Assembly: GCA_016794485.1 (NCBI GenBank)
Contig: JAEUHV010000409.1
Location: forward strand, 1 to 38,840
Length of the DNA stretch: 38,840 bases
Reading direction: 5' to 3'
DNA from: Planctomycetota bacterium
Lineage (GTDB): Bacteria; Planctomycetota; UBA1135; UBA2386
Part shown: in pieces, positions 7,715 through 16,226 of the stretch
Layout: every line of letters starts with the position of its first letter
How positions within the stretch are numbered: the first letter of the stretch is position 1
Program-made: the position numbers and the translations under genes
Notes under the pieces: generated by a model
Databases searched by the model: none
Told to the model about the DNA's origin: nothing
Seen by the model: the letters and a program-made list of their open reading frames with translations, nothing else

Positions 7715-9250
7715 TTGGCGTCCGTGCAGATCCCGACCATCACCATCGGCTGTGGCCTCGTGCTCGGCGTCGACGCGATCCCCGTGCAAGTGGAGGCGAC
7801 GACGCGGCACGCCGGCGACGGCACTCCACGCCTGCTGGGCCTCGTCGACGCCTGCGTGCGCGAGGCCTACCACCGCGTGCTGCAGGCGTTCTTCGCCCTC
7901 GACCTGCCGCCGCCGCGCGGCGTCACCACCGTCAACTTCGCGCCCGCTGCCCTGAAGAAGCACGGCAGCGGCTTCGACCTGCCGTTGGCCCTGGCGCTCG
8001 CCGGAGCCGCCGGACTGTTCCCGCCCGAACGCGCCGCCGGCCTGTTCGCATTCGGCGAAGTGTCGCTGCGCGGCGAGATCCTGCCGGCGCGAGGTGCGGT
8101 GAGCGTCGCCGTCGCAGCGCTGCAGCACGGCGCGCGCGCGCTCGTGTGTGGCCCGGCCGATGCGGCCGTGTGTGCGGTCGTCGACGGACTGCCGCTGCAC
8201 GGCGCACCGACCCTCGCCGATGCGGTGTTCTGGCTCGCCGGCCGTCGTGCGCTGCCGCCGGTGCCGCCGTTGACGAACCGCTCGGCCGAGCCCGTGCCCG
8301 ACCTCGCCGACCTGCGCGGCCACCGCACACCGAAGAAGGCGCTCACCGTCGCCGCCGCGGGCGGCCACAACCTGCTGTTCGTCGGCCCGCCCGGCACCGG
8401 CAAGAGTGCGCTGCTGCGCCGGTTGCCCGGGATCCTGCCGCCGCTGGCGCCGGCCGAACGGCTCGCCGTGCTGCAGGTGCACGCCGCCGCAGGCCTGTCG
8501 CTGCCCGGGCCGGGCCGCCCGCTGCGGGCCCCGCACCACACCAGTTCGGCGGCGAGCCTGCTCGGCGGCGGCGCCGACGTGCGGCCGGGCGAAGTGACGC
8601 TCGCCCACCACGGCGTGCTGTTCCTCGACGAGTTGCCGGAGTTCCGTCGCGACGTGCTCGAAGCCCTGCGCCAACCGCTCGAAGACGCGATCGTGACCGT
8701 CGGCCGCGCGCAGCGCACCATCACGATGCCCGCCCAGTTCCTGCTCACCGCGGCGATGAATCCGTGCCCGTGCGGCTACCGCGGCCACCGCCAACGTCCG
8801 TGCACGTGCACGCCGGCCGCCATCGCCCGCTACCGGAGCCGCCTGTCCGGCCCGCTGCTGGACCGGCTCGACCTGCAGGTCGAAGTACCCGCCCTGAGCC
8901 CGGCCGAACTGCGCGCCCCCGAAGACGCCGCCGGTTCGACCACGGCGCTGCGCGAACGGGTGCTCGCGGCGCACGCCCGCCAACAGCACCGCCAGACCCG
9001 TTCCGGCGTCCCCACGCCGAACGCGCGCCTCGCCGACCGGGCGCTGGTCGCCGCCTGCGCGGCCGACGAGGCCGCCATGCACGCCGTCGACGAAGTGCTG
9101 CGCCTGCACCACCAGAGTGGCCGCGGCCGCGTGCGCCTGCTGCGGCTGGCGCGCACGCTGGCCGATCTCGACGACCGCGCCGCGATCGGCGAGGTCGACG
9201 TGTTCGAGGCGGCCGCGCTGCGCGGCTTCGCCGCGGTGGCGAACGTGTAG
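7715..9250 (+). CDS. comM: ComM/YifB family Mg-chelatase-like AAA+ ATPase
   Basis: 511 residues from a TTG at 7715 (a GTG at 7724 is an alternative), which gives the N-terminus LGVDAIPVQVEA where ComM proteins have it and a length close to the usual 500-510. The N-terminal Lon-protease-like domain covers about 1-175. The AAA+ domain has Walker A GPPGTGKS (224-231), Walker B LFLDE (302-306) and the family MNPCPCGYRGH Cys motif (348-358). The C-terminal Mg-chelatase helical domain ends the protein. ComM is a hexameric helicase that drives branch migration during integration of transformed DNA; here it may serve general recombination. The usual GLPD motif reads GLVDACVRE. It ends 8 bases from a convergent gene with no terminator between them. 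Confidence 0.93.
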   Translation: MASVQIPTITIGCGLVLGVDAIPVQVEATTRHAGDGTPRLLGLVDACVREAYHRVLQAFFALDLPPPRGVTTVNFAPAALKKHGSGFDLPLALALAGAAGLFPPERAAGLFAFGEVSLRGEILPARGAVSVAVAALQHGARALVCGPADAAVCAVVDGLPLHGAPTLADAVFWLAGRRALPPVPPLTNRSAEPVPDLADLRGHRTPKKALTVAAAGGHNLLFVGPPGTGKSALLRRLPGILPPLAPAERLAVLQVHAAAGLSLPGPGRPLRAPHHTSSAASLLGGGADVRPGEVTLAHHGVLFLDELPEFRRDVLEALRQPLEDAIVTVGRAQRTITMPAQFLLTAAMNPCPCGYRGHRQRPCTCTPAAIARYRSRLSGPLLDRLDLQVEVPALSPAELRAPEDAAGSTTALRERVLAAHARQQHRQTRSGVPTPNARLADRALVAACAADEAAMHAVDEVLRLHHQSGRGRVRLLRLARTLADLDDRAAIGEVDVFEAAALRGFAAVANV

Positions 9251-9258
9251 CGGACGGT

Positions 9259-10815
9259 CTAGCGTTCTTTCGGGATGTAGACGCGCGGTCCCGCGGGCGA
9301 GGCGACCGGCTTCGCCACCGGCGACGGCGCCGGCGACACCGGCACGACGTCCTGCGGCCCGCGGTGCACGGGGACCTGGGGCCGCGCACGCTTTTCGCGC
9401 GCGGCGATCGGCCCCTGCAGTTGCGGCGCCAGCGCCTGCGCATCGAGTTCGACCGTTCGCTGCACGAACGCGAAGTCGCCGGCCAGTTCGTCCCAGGCCG
9501 CCAGCGGCGCCACGCAGGCGAGCACCAGGAAGCGGCCCTGGTGCGCGATCACGTCGAGCTGCGCCCGCGTCGGCACGCCGTCGCGTCGCCCCGTCGCGAA
9601 CAAGCGCACGGCCGGCCGTTCGCGCATCGCCACGTCGGAGCGCGACTCGACGGTGAGGCCGGGCTGGAGCAGGCGGAACCAGGTCGCGACGGCGTCGGCG
9701 GCGCTCGGCAACGGCGTGCCGGGTTCGAGATGGTCCAGGCGCGACAAGCTGATGCTGGCGCCGTGCGGCTCGCACGCGAGCACGAGGGTACCGGCGGCGA
9801 CGCCGTCGCGGGTGATCCACGCCGGATTCGGCAACCACAGGCCGAACGTTCCGCCGGCTTCGGCCACGATCGCCGGCGCTATCGACACCGCCCCGACGGC
9901 GGTGCGGCAGCTCGCGGCACTGCTCGGCACGGCGACCAGCGCCGGGCCCGAGAGTTCGCGACGCAGCGTGCGCGCGGTCGCGTCGACCCACTCGGCATTG
10001 CGGCCGGAAGCGCCCGACTCGGCGACCTCGGTGATCTGCATCGGCTGGCCGTCGATCGTCACGGTGCGACGCCGACTGCCGTCGTAGCTGCGCACGACCA
10101 GTTCCTGCGTCGCCGGATCGAACAACGTGCGTTCGCCGAGCGCGGCCGTGGTGATTCTGGCCAGCACGCGCGCCAGCAGCGGGAACGTGTGCGCGCGCGT
10201 CCACCGCAGCTGCCGTTCGCTGCGCCCGGACGCGTCGAGGATCTGTACCGCGAGCCGATCGCCTAGGACCTTCGCTTCGACGATGCGTTCGTCGACCACC
10301 CGTTCCTGCGCCGACGCGGCGTCGCTGCCGTCCGGCAGCAACACCGGCAGGACCGGCTCGGTGATGCGTTCGCGGAAATAGGCGGTCGTACCGTCGCCGT
10401 TCGCCGCCGCGGTCGCCTGCGAAGTGACCTGGTAGCGCCGCCGGCCGTGCTGGAACTCGTATTCCTCGGCGACGACGAAGCCGTCGGCGCGGGGCGAGAC
10501 GCTGGTCGACAACCAGCCGACCGCCTGCCCCTTGGCGTCGTGCAGCACGAACCACTCGGCGCTGCGCGCGACCGTGCCCGGGGCGGCCGCGGCAGGGCCG
10601 GCCCCGCGGTGCACGGCGGCGACCTGGGCGGTCGCGATGCCGATGGTCGCGCCGGCCTCGAGTTCGATCTCGAGGTAGCCGTCGAGCGAAGTGGTGATGC
10701 GGCCTTCGAGCCGGTCGCCGTTCTTCAGTTCGACCACGTCCCGCGCGGGCCGTGCCTCGGGGGATTGGGCGGGATCCTGGCAGGCGAGCAACGACGTGAG
10801 CAGCAGGGGGATCAT
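9259..10815 (-). CDS. Secreted lipoprotein-like protein with small beta-barrel N-domain
   Basis: 518 residues; no named family recognised. The ATG at 10815 opens a short hydrophobic leader, IPLLLTSLLAC, whose C12 could be a lipidation cysteine with the less usual lipobox LLAC, so it is probably exported. A DVVELKNGDRLEGRI strand-turn-strand (about 26-40) resembles the SH3/LSm-like beta segment common at the front of planctomycete surface proteins. The rest is beta-rich with a DGSRRRTVTIDGQPM segment mid-protein, and a Pro/Val/Ala-rich, Arg-containing tail of about 60 residues. A GGAG ribosome-binding site lies 7 bases before the ATG. It follows the glycosyltransferase gene by 44 bases and closes the long leftward operon. 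Confidence 0.72.
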   Translation of the reverse strand: MIPLLLTSLLACQDPAQSPEARPARDVVELKNGDRLEGRITTSLDGYLEIELEAGATIGIATAQVAAVHRGAGPAAAAPGTVARSAEWFVLHDAKGQAVGWLSTSVSPRADGFVVAEEYEFQHGRRRYQVTSQATAAANGDGTTAYFRERITEPVLPVLLPDGSDAASAQERVVDERIVEAKVLGDRLAVQILDASGRSERQLRWTRAHTFPLLARVLARITTAALGERTLFDPATQELVVRSYDGSRRRTVTIDGQPMQITEVAESGASGRNAEWVDATARTLRRELSGPALVAVPSSAASCRTAVGAVSIAPAIVAEAGGTFGLWLPNPAWITRDGVAAGTLVLACEPHGASISLSRLDHLEPGTPLPSAADAVATWFRLLQPGLTVESRSDVAMRERPAVRLFATGRRDGVPTRAQLDVIAHQGRFLVLACVAPLAAWDELAGDFAFVQRTVELDAQALAPQLQGPIAAREKRARPQVPVHRGPQDVVPVSPAPSPVAKPVASPAGPRVYIPKER

Positions 10816-10859
10816 GCGGAGACTCCGCCGCTCGTATCGAACCGCCGATGCGAAGGGCT

Positions 10860-12551
10860 TTACCGCGCTGTCGGCGAATCCGACGCCGCCGGAGGCCGCG
10901 GCCGTGCGGCGAACCAGGCGAACAGCACCGCGAAGGCCACCGGGGGCAGCAGCAGCGCCCACCACGGCAGTTCGAGCACGTCGCCCCAGAACCGCCACCA
11001 CAGATGGCGGCCGCTGCGGTCCTCCCACCGGACCGGAGCGACCTTCTGCCGTTCCGTTGCCGCCTCGGCCCCGAACACCGCGGCGATGGCGCGTCCGTCG
11101 CGCGCCGCGTAGCCACCGACCTCGAACCCCCCGCCGGCGCTGGCGACCGCGTAGCGCCAGTTCGCCACCAGCGGCGTGAACTCCACGCGCCAACTGACCG
11201 GATCGGCCATGTCGGTCTCGTCGGCGGCGAGACCCCGCGCCCACGCCGCCTGGTCGGCGAGCTGCTTCACGCCGCGCACCGGTGCCACCACGCTGGTCAG
11301 GCACGCGAACGCACCGAACGCGGCGAGCGCCCAGCACGCCTTCGGCCAGCGCCGCCATGGCGTCGCCTGCGGCAGCACGATCGCCAGCAGCAGCACCAGG
11401 CCGTGCGTCACGTAGCGCGCGCCCCAGCATTCGCCGCCCTGCCAGCCGCGCGCGCGGGCGAAGAACCACAGGGGGAACAGGAACACGAGCCACGCGAGCC
11501 AGCGCCAGTGCACCGGGACGCGCCGGTTCGCGGCGAGCGGCAGCGCCAGCCACACGATCGGCGATAGCCACGCGACGCCGCGTCCGGCGGCGAACAGGAT
11601 CTTCACCGCACCGAGCCATGCCGGCTGGTCGAGCCAGGCGTCGACCTTCGGATAGCCGGTGTCGAACGGGTCGCCGAAGCGCGCGTGGTTGGCCAGCAGC
11701 AGCAGTGCCGCCGCCGGCAGCACGCCGAGGACGAATGCGACCACCGGCCACGGCCGGCGCGGCCGCCGACACGCGAGCAGCAGTGCTAGGCCGATCGGCA
11801 CCAGCAGGGCCGCGTTCTGGTAGCGCAACGACACCGCGGCGCCGCCGCACAATCCGCCGAGCAGCGCCGTGCGCACGCCCGCCCCGGACCGCACGTTCGC
11901 GACGGCCAGCACCGTGGCGAGCAGGAGCACGAGACCGGGCCCGTCCGACAGCGTCTCGCGCCCGAACGCGAAACACTGCGTCGTCAGCAGGATCACCAGG
12001 GCCGTCGTCCACGCGTCGCGGTCGCCGGCCCCGAGGCGCCGGGCCAGCAGGAACAACAGCAGCAGGATCGACGCGGCGCATGCGGGCGGCAGCAGCACCG
12101 ACACGAGGCCCTGGACCAGCACGGGGCTGCCGCGGGTGTGTTCGAGCGTGGTGCGCGCCTGCTCCGGCGTCTGCCCGGGCGCCGCGTGCGTCCGGAACGC
12201 CGTGTCGATTCCCGGCCAGGCCCGCTCGACCGAGTCGCCGACCCAGGCGAACGGCACCAACAGCAGCTGATGGCCGAACGGAAACCACGTGTAGGCGATG
12301 CCGTCGGGCCCGACCTTGCCGGCGATGCCAAGGCCGATGGCCTGCGCCGCCTGCGCTTCACCGACCGACGTCGCCCCCTGGTCGGCGCGCCGGATGCCGC
12401 TGTCGCCGCGTTCGACCAGGTTGCGCGCCGCCAACAACGTGAAGCCCGCGTCGGTGGTCTCGAAGTTGCCGTGCGCCACCGCGACGAACGCGAAGAACGT
12501 CGCCAGCCATGCGGCGAACAGGCGCCGGAACGGAGTGCGGGAGCCGTTCAT
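10860..12551 (-). CDS. Polytopic membrane glycosyltransferase, GT39/ArnT-like
   Basis: 563 residues with about ten to twelve hydrophobic helices and a soluble C-terminal section before a last helix. The first periplasmic segment has acidic residues E31 and D34 (FETTDAGFTLLAARNL), placed like the catalytic acidic residue in the first loop of GT-C enzymes, followed by a long loop with WFPFGHQ. GT-C enzymes move sugars from polyprenyl phosphate to protein or lipid on the outer face of the membrane. The acceptor is unknown, and the GT-C call rests on topology and the loop motif rather than strong similarity. The ATG at 12551 overlaps the stop of the transporter gene upstream (ATGA, 12548-12551). 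The long open frame continuing upstream is a shadow. Confidence 0.72.
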   Translation of the reverse strand: MNGSRTPFRRLFAAWLATFFAFVAVAHGNFETTDAGFTLLAARNLVERGDSGIRRADQGATSVGEAQAAQAIGLGIAGKVGPDGIAYTWFPFGHQLLLVPFAWVGDSVERAWPGIDTAFRTHAAPGQTPEQARTTLEHTRGSPVLVQGLVSVLLPPACAASILLLLFLLARRLGAGDRDAWTTALVILLTTQCFAFGRETLSDGPGLVLLLATVLAVANVRSGAGVRTALLGGLCGGAAVSLRYQNAALLVPIGLALLLACRRPRRPWPVVAFVLGVLPAAALLLLANHARFGDPFDTGYPKVDAWLDQPAWLGAVKILFAAGRGVAWLSPIVWLALPLAANRRVPVHWRWLAWLVFLFPLWFFARARGWQGGECWGARYVTHGLVLLLAIVLPQATPWRRWPKACWALAAFGAFACLTSVVAPVRGVKQLADQAAWARGLAADETDMADPVSWRVEFTPLVANWRYAVASAGGGFEVGGYAARDGRAIAAVFGAEAATERQKVAPVRWEDRSGRHLWWRFWGDVLELPWWALLLPPVAFAVLFAWFAARPRPPAASDSPTAR

Positions 12552-14122
12552 CGCGGGCCTCCGAGCGCCCACGGATCGACGCCGAGCAGCGGCAACGACC
12601 ACCACCACAGGAACGGCAGCAGCAGGGCCGCGGCGAGCAGGTCGATGCACAGTCCGGCCCGCACCATCTGGCCGAAGGTGACGAGGCGCGAACTGAACAC
12701 GATGGTGTTCGGCGGCGTCGCGATCGGCAGCATGAAGCCGCACGACGCGGCGAGCACCGCCGGCAGCATCAGCACGAGCGGGTCGATCTTCGCGCCGACC
12801 GCGCCATCGCGCAGGATCGGCAGCAGCAGCGTCGCCACCGCGGTGTTGCTGGCGATCTCCGACAGCAACGTGATCGCGAGCACCAGCACGAGCAGCAGCA
12901 CGGCCGGATGCACGCTGCCGATCAACGGCCGCAGCAGTTCGCCGAACGCCGCCGAAACGCCGGTCGGACCGAACGCGTCCGCCATCGCGATGCCACCGCC
13001 GAGCAACAGCAGCAGGTCGAACGGCATCTGCCGCGCGGTCTCCCAGTCGACCAGCGTCCGCCGATCCGGCGTGCCGGCCGGGACCAGGAACGCGAGGATC
13101 GCCACCGCGACCGCCACCGAACCGTCCGCGATCCAGCGGTCGCGCTGGCCGTGGGGCACGAGCCAATGGGCCCAGCCGTGCAGGACCTCACCGCTGCCGA
13201 GTTGCAGGTCGCCGCGTGTAGTCCACAGCAGGACGGCGAGCAGGAACAACGCGCCGATGCGGCGTTCGGCCTTGCTCCAGCGACCGAGGGCTTCGGCTTC
13301 GGCGAACAGGACGTCGGCCCGGTGCAGGCGTGCGTTCGGCAGCGGCAGGGCGAACCGGGTCACCACGAAACTCGCCGCGACCGCGAGCAGCAGGACATAC
13401 GGCGCGAATGCCAGCGTCCACGACAGGAACGAAACCGGCCGCGCACCCTGCTGCACCAGCGGCTCGTAGGCCGAGAAGAAGATCGCGTTGGGTGCCGTGC
13501 CGATCGGCGTGCCCATGCCGCCGATCGACGCGCCGTACGCGATTGCACACATCACCCCGGCCCCCAGGTTGCGCACCGCCGTCGGCGACAGTTCGCCGAG
13601 GTCGCGCACCCGCTGCACCAGCACCGCGCCGATCGGCAGCAGCAGCAGCGCCACGGAGGTGTTGTTCATCCACAGCGAGAGGAACGTCGCCGCCGCGAAG
13701 AAACCGAACACCAGACGCCGCGGGAACGGGCCCACGGCCACCACGGTGCGCAGCGCCAGCCGCCGGTGCAGGCCGGCGCGTTCGATCGCCATCGCCAGTA
13801 CGAAGCCGCCGCCGAACAACCACAGGATCGGATCGCCGTAGCCCTTGGTCACCTCGGCGGTCGACTGGACGCCGAGCAGCGGCAGCAGCGCCAGCGGCAG
13901 CAGCGCCGCCGCGGCGATCGGCATCGCCGCCAGCAGCCAGCACGCCGTGGTGAGGCCGGTGACGAACAGGAGCCGGCAGGCGATTTCCGGCTTCGCGTCG
14001 GCCGGGTACGGCAGCCCGTGCCCAGCCCACCAACACGCGCCGCCGACCAGCACGGCCAGCGCGAGCTTGCGGTACGACACCTGCCGCCCCGCCTCCGGTT
14101 CGGATGCGATGGTCTCGGTCAT
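12548..14122 (-). CDS. DASS/SLC13-type sodium/anion symporter
   Basis: 524 residues with many membrane helices. Members move dicarboxylates, sulfate or citrate inward with Na+. The two signature hairpins are visible: WMNNTSVALLLLP at about 151-163 and SEIASNTAVATLLLP at about 421-435. The paired PN motifs GTPIGTAPN (204-212) and LPIATPPN (465-472) line the substrate path. The first SNT motif reads NNT, while the second is canonical SNT. This may shift substrate preference, but family identity is clear. The ATG at 14122 lies 7 bases after the cutA stop, and the gene's own stop overlaps the next gene by 4 bases. Neither neighbour suggests the substrate. Confidence 0.92.
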   Translation of the reverse strand: MTETIASEPEAGRQVSYRKLALAVLVGGACWWAGHGLPYPADAKPEIACRLLFVTGLTTACWLLAAMPIAAAALLPLALLPLLGVQSTAEVTKGYGDPILWLFGGGFVLAMAIERAGLHRRLALRTVVAVGPFPRRLVFGFFAAATFLSLWMNNTSVALLLLPIGAVLVQRVRDLGELSPTAVRNLGAGVMCAIAYGASIGGMGTPIGTAPNAIFFSAYEPLVQQGARPVSFLSWTLAFAPYVLLLAVAASFVVTRFALPLPNARLHRADVLFAEAEALGRWSKAERRIGALFLLAVLLWTTRGDLQLGSGEVLHGWAHWLVPHGQRDRWIADGSVAVAVAILAFLVPAGTPDRRTLVDWETARQMPFDLLLLLGGGIAMADAFGPTGVSAAFGELLRPLIGSVHPAVLLLVLVLAITLLSEIASNTAVATLLLPILRDGAVGAKIDPLVLMLPAVLAASCGFMLPIATPPNTIVFSSRLVTFGQMVRAGLCIDLLAAALLLPFLWWWSLPLLGVDPWALGGPR

Positions 14123-14129
14123 GGCCGGC

Positions 14130-14456
14130 TCAAGGCCCCGCCACCGCGTCGGCGAGCCAGCGCAGGTAGGCCGGCAGGCCGCCGTCGATGGCGACTTCGA
14201 GGATCTCGGGCACGTCGTACGGATGCAGCGCGGCGAGGCGCGAACGCAGGTTGGCGGCGGCCGCACGCGTGGTCTTGGCCAGCAACAGGCACTCGTCGGC
14301 GGTGTCGACCTTGCCCTGCCAACGGAACACCGAACGAACGCCCGGCAGCACGTTGACGCACGCGCACAAGCGCTCCTCGACCAGTTGCCGCGCCAACCCG
14401 TCGGCGGCCGCCAGCGGCGCCGTGCACAGCACGAGGACGGCGTCGGCCGCGGTCAT
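14130..14456 (-). CDS. cutA: CutA-type divalent-cation tolerance protein
   Basis: 108 residues, the standard CutA size. Signature stretches are present in order: the LCACVNVLPGVRSVFRWQGK core (30-49), the DECLLLAKTT strand (54-63) and HPYDVPEIL (78-86). CutA forms a very stable trimer with a ferredoxin-like fold. It was named for copper tolerance in E. coli, but its actual role remains unsettled. No signal peptide is present. The ATG at 14456 overlaps the stop of the metallophosphoesterase gene (ATGA, 14453-14456), and the transporter gene follows after 7 bases. It is part of the central nine-gene transcript. Confidence 0.94.
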   Translation of the reverse strand: MTAADAVLVLCTAPLAAADGLARQLVEERLCACVNVLPGVRSVFRWQGKVDTADECLLLAKTTRAAAANLRSRLAALHPYDVPEILEVAIDGGLPAYLRWLADAVAGP

Positions 14457-15202
14457 TTGCCGCGCGCCAACCGTTCGGCCAGGGCCGGATGCAGGCCGGC
14501 GGCCAGGATCTTGGCCTGGGTGCGGCGGAAGTCGTACGGCACCCGATGGATCTCGACGCGGTCGTCGTGCACGACCGCGAACGACGCGCGTGGATCGCCG
14601 TCGCGCGGCTGGCCGACGCTGCCGACGTTCACGATGCACGGGCCGTCGATCTTGAACTCGCGCTGCTCGTCGGTCGCCTGCGAGAACCGGTAGTCGGGGC
14701 GATGCACCCCAGGCCAGTGCGTGTGGCCGACGAAACACGGCCGGTCGAGCATGCCGAACAGCTGCGCCATCTTGTCCGGCTCCAGGAAGCCATCGCTCTT
14801 CAGCACGTATTCCATCACCGGGTCGCGCGGCGAACCGTGGCAGAACAGGAAGCCGTGCGCTTCGCGCCGTTCGGGCAGCGTGCGCAGGAACTCCCAGGCG
14901 GCCCGGCGGCGCGGCCGCAGGAACGACGGCCGCAGCTGCGCCCGGGTGTAGAGCAGGGCCTCGCGGGCCAGCGGGTTGAAGTCGTCGAGTTCGTGGAACA
15001 GGCCCCAGTCGTGGTTGCCGAGGATCGTCCACGCGCAGCGCTGCATGACGCGCAACGTCACCGGCAGCGGATCGGCGCCGTAGCCGACCACGTCGCCGAG
15101 GCACGCGACCTCGCGCACACCGAGCTGGTCGATGCGCGCGAACACGGCGTCGACGGCCTCCAGATTGGCGTGCAGATCCGAGATCAGCGCGAACGTGCTC
15201 AC
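14453..15202 (-). CDS. Metallophosphoesterase, YfcE/ApaH-like
   Basis: 249 residues from a GTG at 15202. All calcineurin-type metal motifs are in place: D9-x-H11 (ISDLHAN), GDVVGYG (36-42), GNHD (62-65), CHGSP with H122, and GHTH (159-162), followed by the NVGSVGQPRDGDPRASF stretch typical of the single-domain bacterial phosphodiesterase group that reads GSVGQPRD. Enzymes of this type hydrolyse phosphodiesters such as cyclic or dinucleoside substrates; the natural substrate is unknown here. It is cytoplasmic. The GTG start overlaps the stop of the DHH phosphoesterase gene (GTGA, 15199-15202) and its stop overlaps cutA, so all three are translationally coupled. Being fused in expression to an NrnA-like enzyme favours a nucleotide substrate. 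Confidence 0.92.
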   Translation of the reverse strand: MSTFALISDLHANLEAVDAVFARIDQLGVREVACLGDVVGYGADPLPVTLRVMQRCAWTILGNHDWGLFHELDDFNPLAREALLYTRAQLRPSFLRPRRRAAWEFLRTLPERREAHGFLFCHGSPRDPVMEYVLKSDGFLEPDKMAQLFGMLDRPCFVGHTHWPGVHRPDYRFSQATDEQREFKIDGPCIVNVGSVGQPRDGDPRASFAVVHDDRVEIHRVPYDFRRTQAKILAAGLHPALAERLARGK

Positions 15203-16188
15203 GCGCGCCGCCCGTTCGCGAGCGTCGCCAGCGCTTGCTGCACCCCGGCCTCGATCGCGGCCACGGCCGCGGGCAAGCCCATCTTCATGGTCGCGCCCGC
15301 CGCCTTCTTGTGCCCACCGCCACCGAACTGGGCGACGATCGCCTGCACGTCGACGTCGGCGCGCGCGCGCAGGGAACACTTCACGGTGCCGTCGAAGCGC
15401 TCCTTCAGCAGCGCCACCACCTCGACGCCGTCGAGTGAACGCAGCGGGTCGAGCACGGCGTCGGTGTCGAACTCGCTGCGCGCGGCCCGTTCCATCAACG
15501 CCTTGTCCAGACCCACCAGCGCCAGCTTGCCGCCGAGACGCAGCTGGTGCTTCCCCAGCATCTCTGCGAGCAGGCCGGCGGAGTCGGGGTGGTTGCGGCG
15601 GTACAACGCGTCGTAGATCTTCGAGCCGTCGACGCCCGCGGCGACCAGTTCGCTGGCCATCGCGAACACCTCGGCGTCGGCATTGCTGTAGCGGAACCAG
15701 CCGGTGTCGGCGACCAGCGACAGGAACACGCCTTCGGCCGCGGCCTTGCCGAGCGGCACGGCCAGTTCGCGGTAGAGACGCCGCACCAGCGCTCCGGTCG
15801 CCGCGGCCGTCGGGTCGACATAGCAGATGCTGCCGTCGCCGCGGTCGCTGCCGACGTGGTGGTCGACCACGGCGATCGGTTGGCCGCTCTGCTGCAGTCG
15901 TTGGCCGAGCACGCCCACTCGCGCGAGCTGGCAGCAATCGAGCAGGACCACCGCGTCGAAGTCCGGCAGCGGTTCGTCGGTGCGGGCGTGCGCGAACGGC
16001 GTGTGCTGCTGCAGGAAGTCGTGGCTGCGGCCGATCGGGTCCGGGTTCACGATGTGCACCTGCTTGCCCAGCGCGCGCAGCAGGTGGAACAACGCCACCT
16101 CGGCGCCAAGGCAATCGCCGTCGGGGTTCTCGTGACCGGTGAGCAGGAAGGAGCGGCGGCTGCGCAGGAAATCGAGGAACGTGGTCAC
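15199..16188 (-). CDS. nrnA: DHH/DHHA1 phosphoesterase, NrnA-like (nanoRNase/pAp phosphatase)
   Basis: 329 residues from a GTG at 16188. Motif I GHENPDGDCLGA (18-29) gives H19, D23 and D25; motif II has D84 in LLDCC; the DHH triad is at 109-111 (VVDHH); D161 lies in DTGWFRYSN. The C-terminal DHHA1 domain ends with the substrate-binding GGGGHKKAAG (289-298). NrnA enzymes degrade 2-5 nt RNA and often 3'-phosphoadenosine 5'-phosphate; related proteins cleave pApA from c-di-AMP. Length and domain order are standard. The gene begins 38 bases after the amidohydrolase stop and overlaps the next gene by GTGA. Confidence 0.94.
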   Translation of the reverse strand: MTTFLDFLRSRRSFLLTGHENPDGDCLGAEVALFHLLRALGKQVHIVNPDPIGRSHDFLQQHTPFAHARTDEPLPDFDAVVLLDCCQLARVGVLGQRLQQSGQPIAVVDHHVGSDRGDGSICYVDPTAAATGALVRRLYRELAVPLGKAAAEGVFLSLVADTGWFRYSNADAEVFAMASELVAAGVDGSKIYDALYRRNHPDSAGLLAEMLGKHQLRLGGKLALVGLDKALMERAARSEFDTDAVLDPLRSLDGVEVVALLKERFDGTVKCSLRARADVDVQAIVAQFGGGGHKKAAGATMKMGLPAAVAAIEAGVQQALATLANGRRA

Positions 16189-16226
16189 GAGCTTCCGGCA
16201 GACTGTACGGGGCGCCGTGCAGCGGC

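Noticed and set aside
10860-13166. Possible fusion of the membrane glycosyltransferase with upstream sequence (768 codons open)
   Set aside because: The upstream part is the antisense-frame shadow of the transporter gene; the ATG at 12551 with an ATGA overlap marks the real start. The same holds for the extended frames at 9259-12288, 16227-17888, 20244-23801 and 31388-34282.
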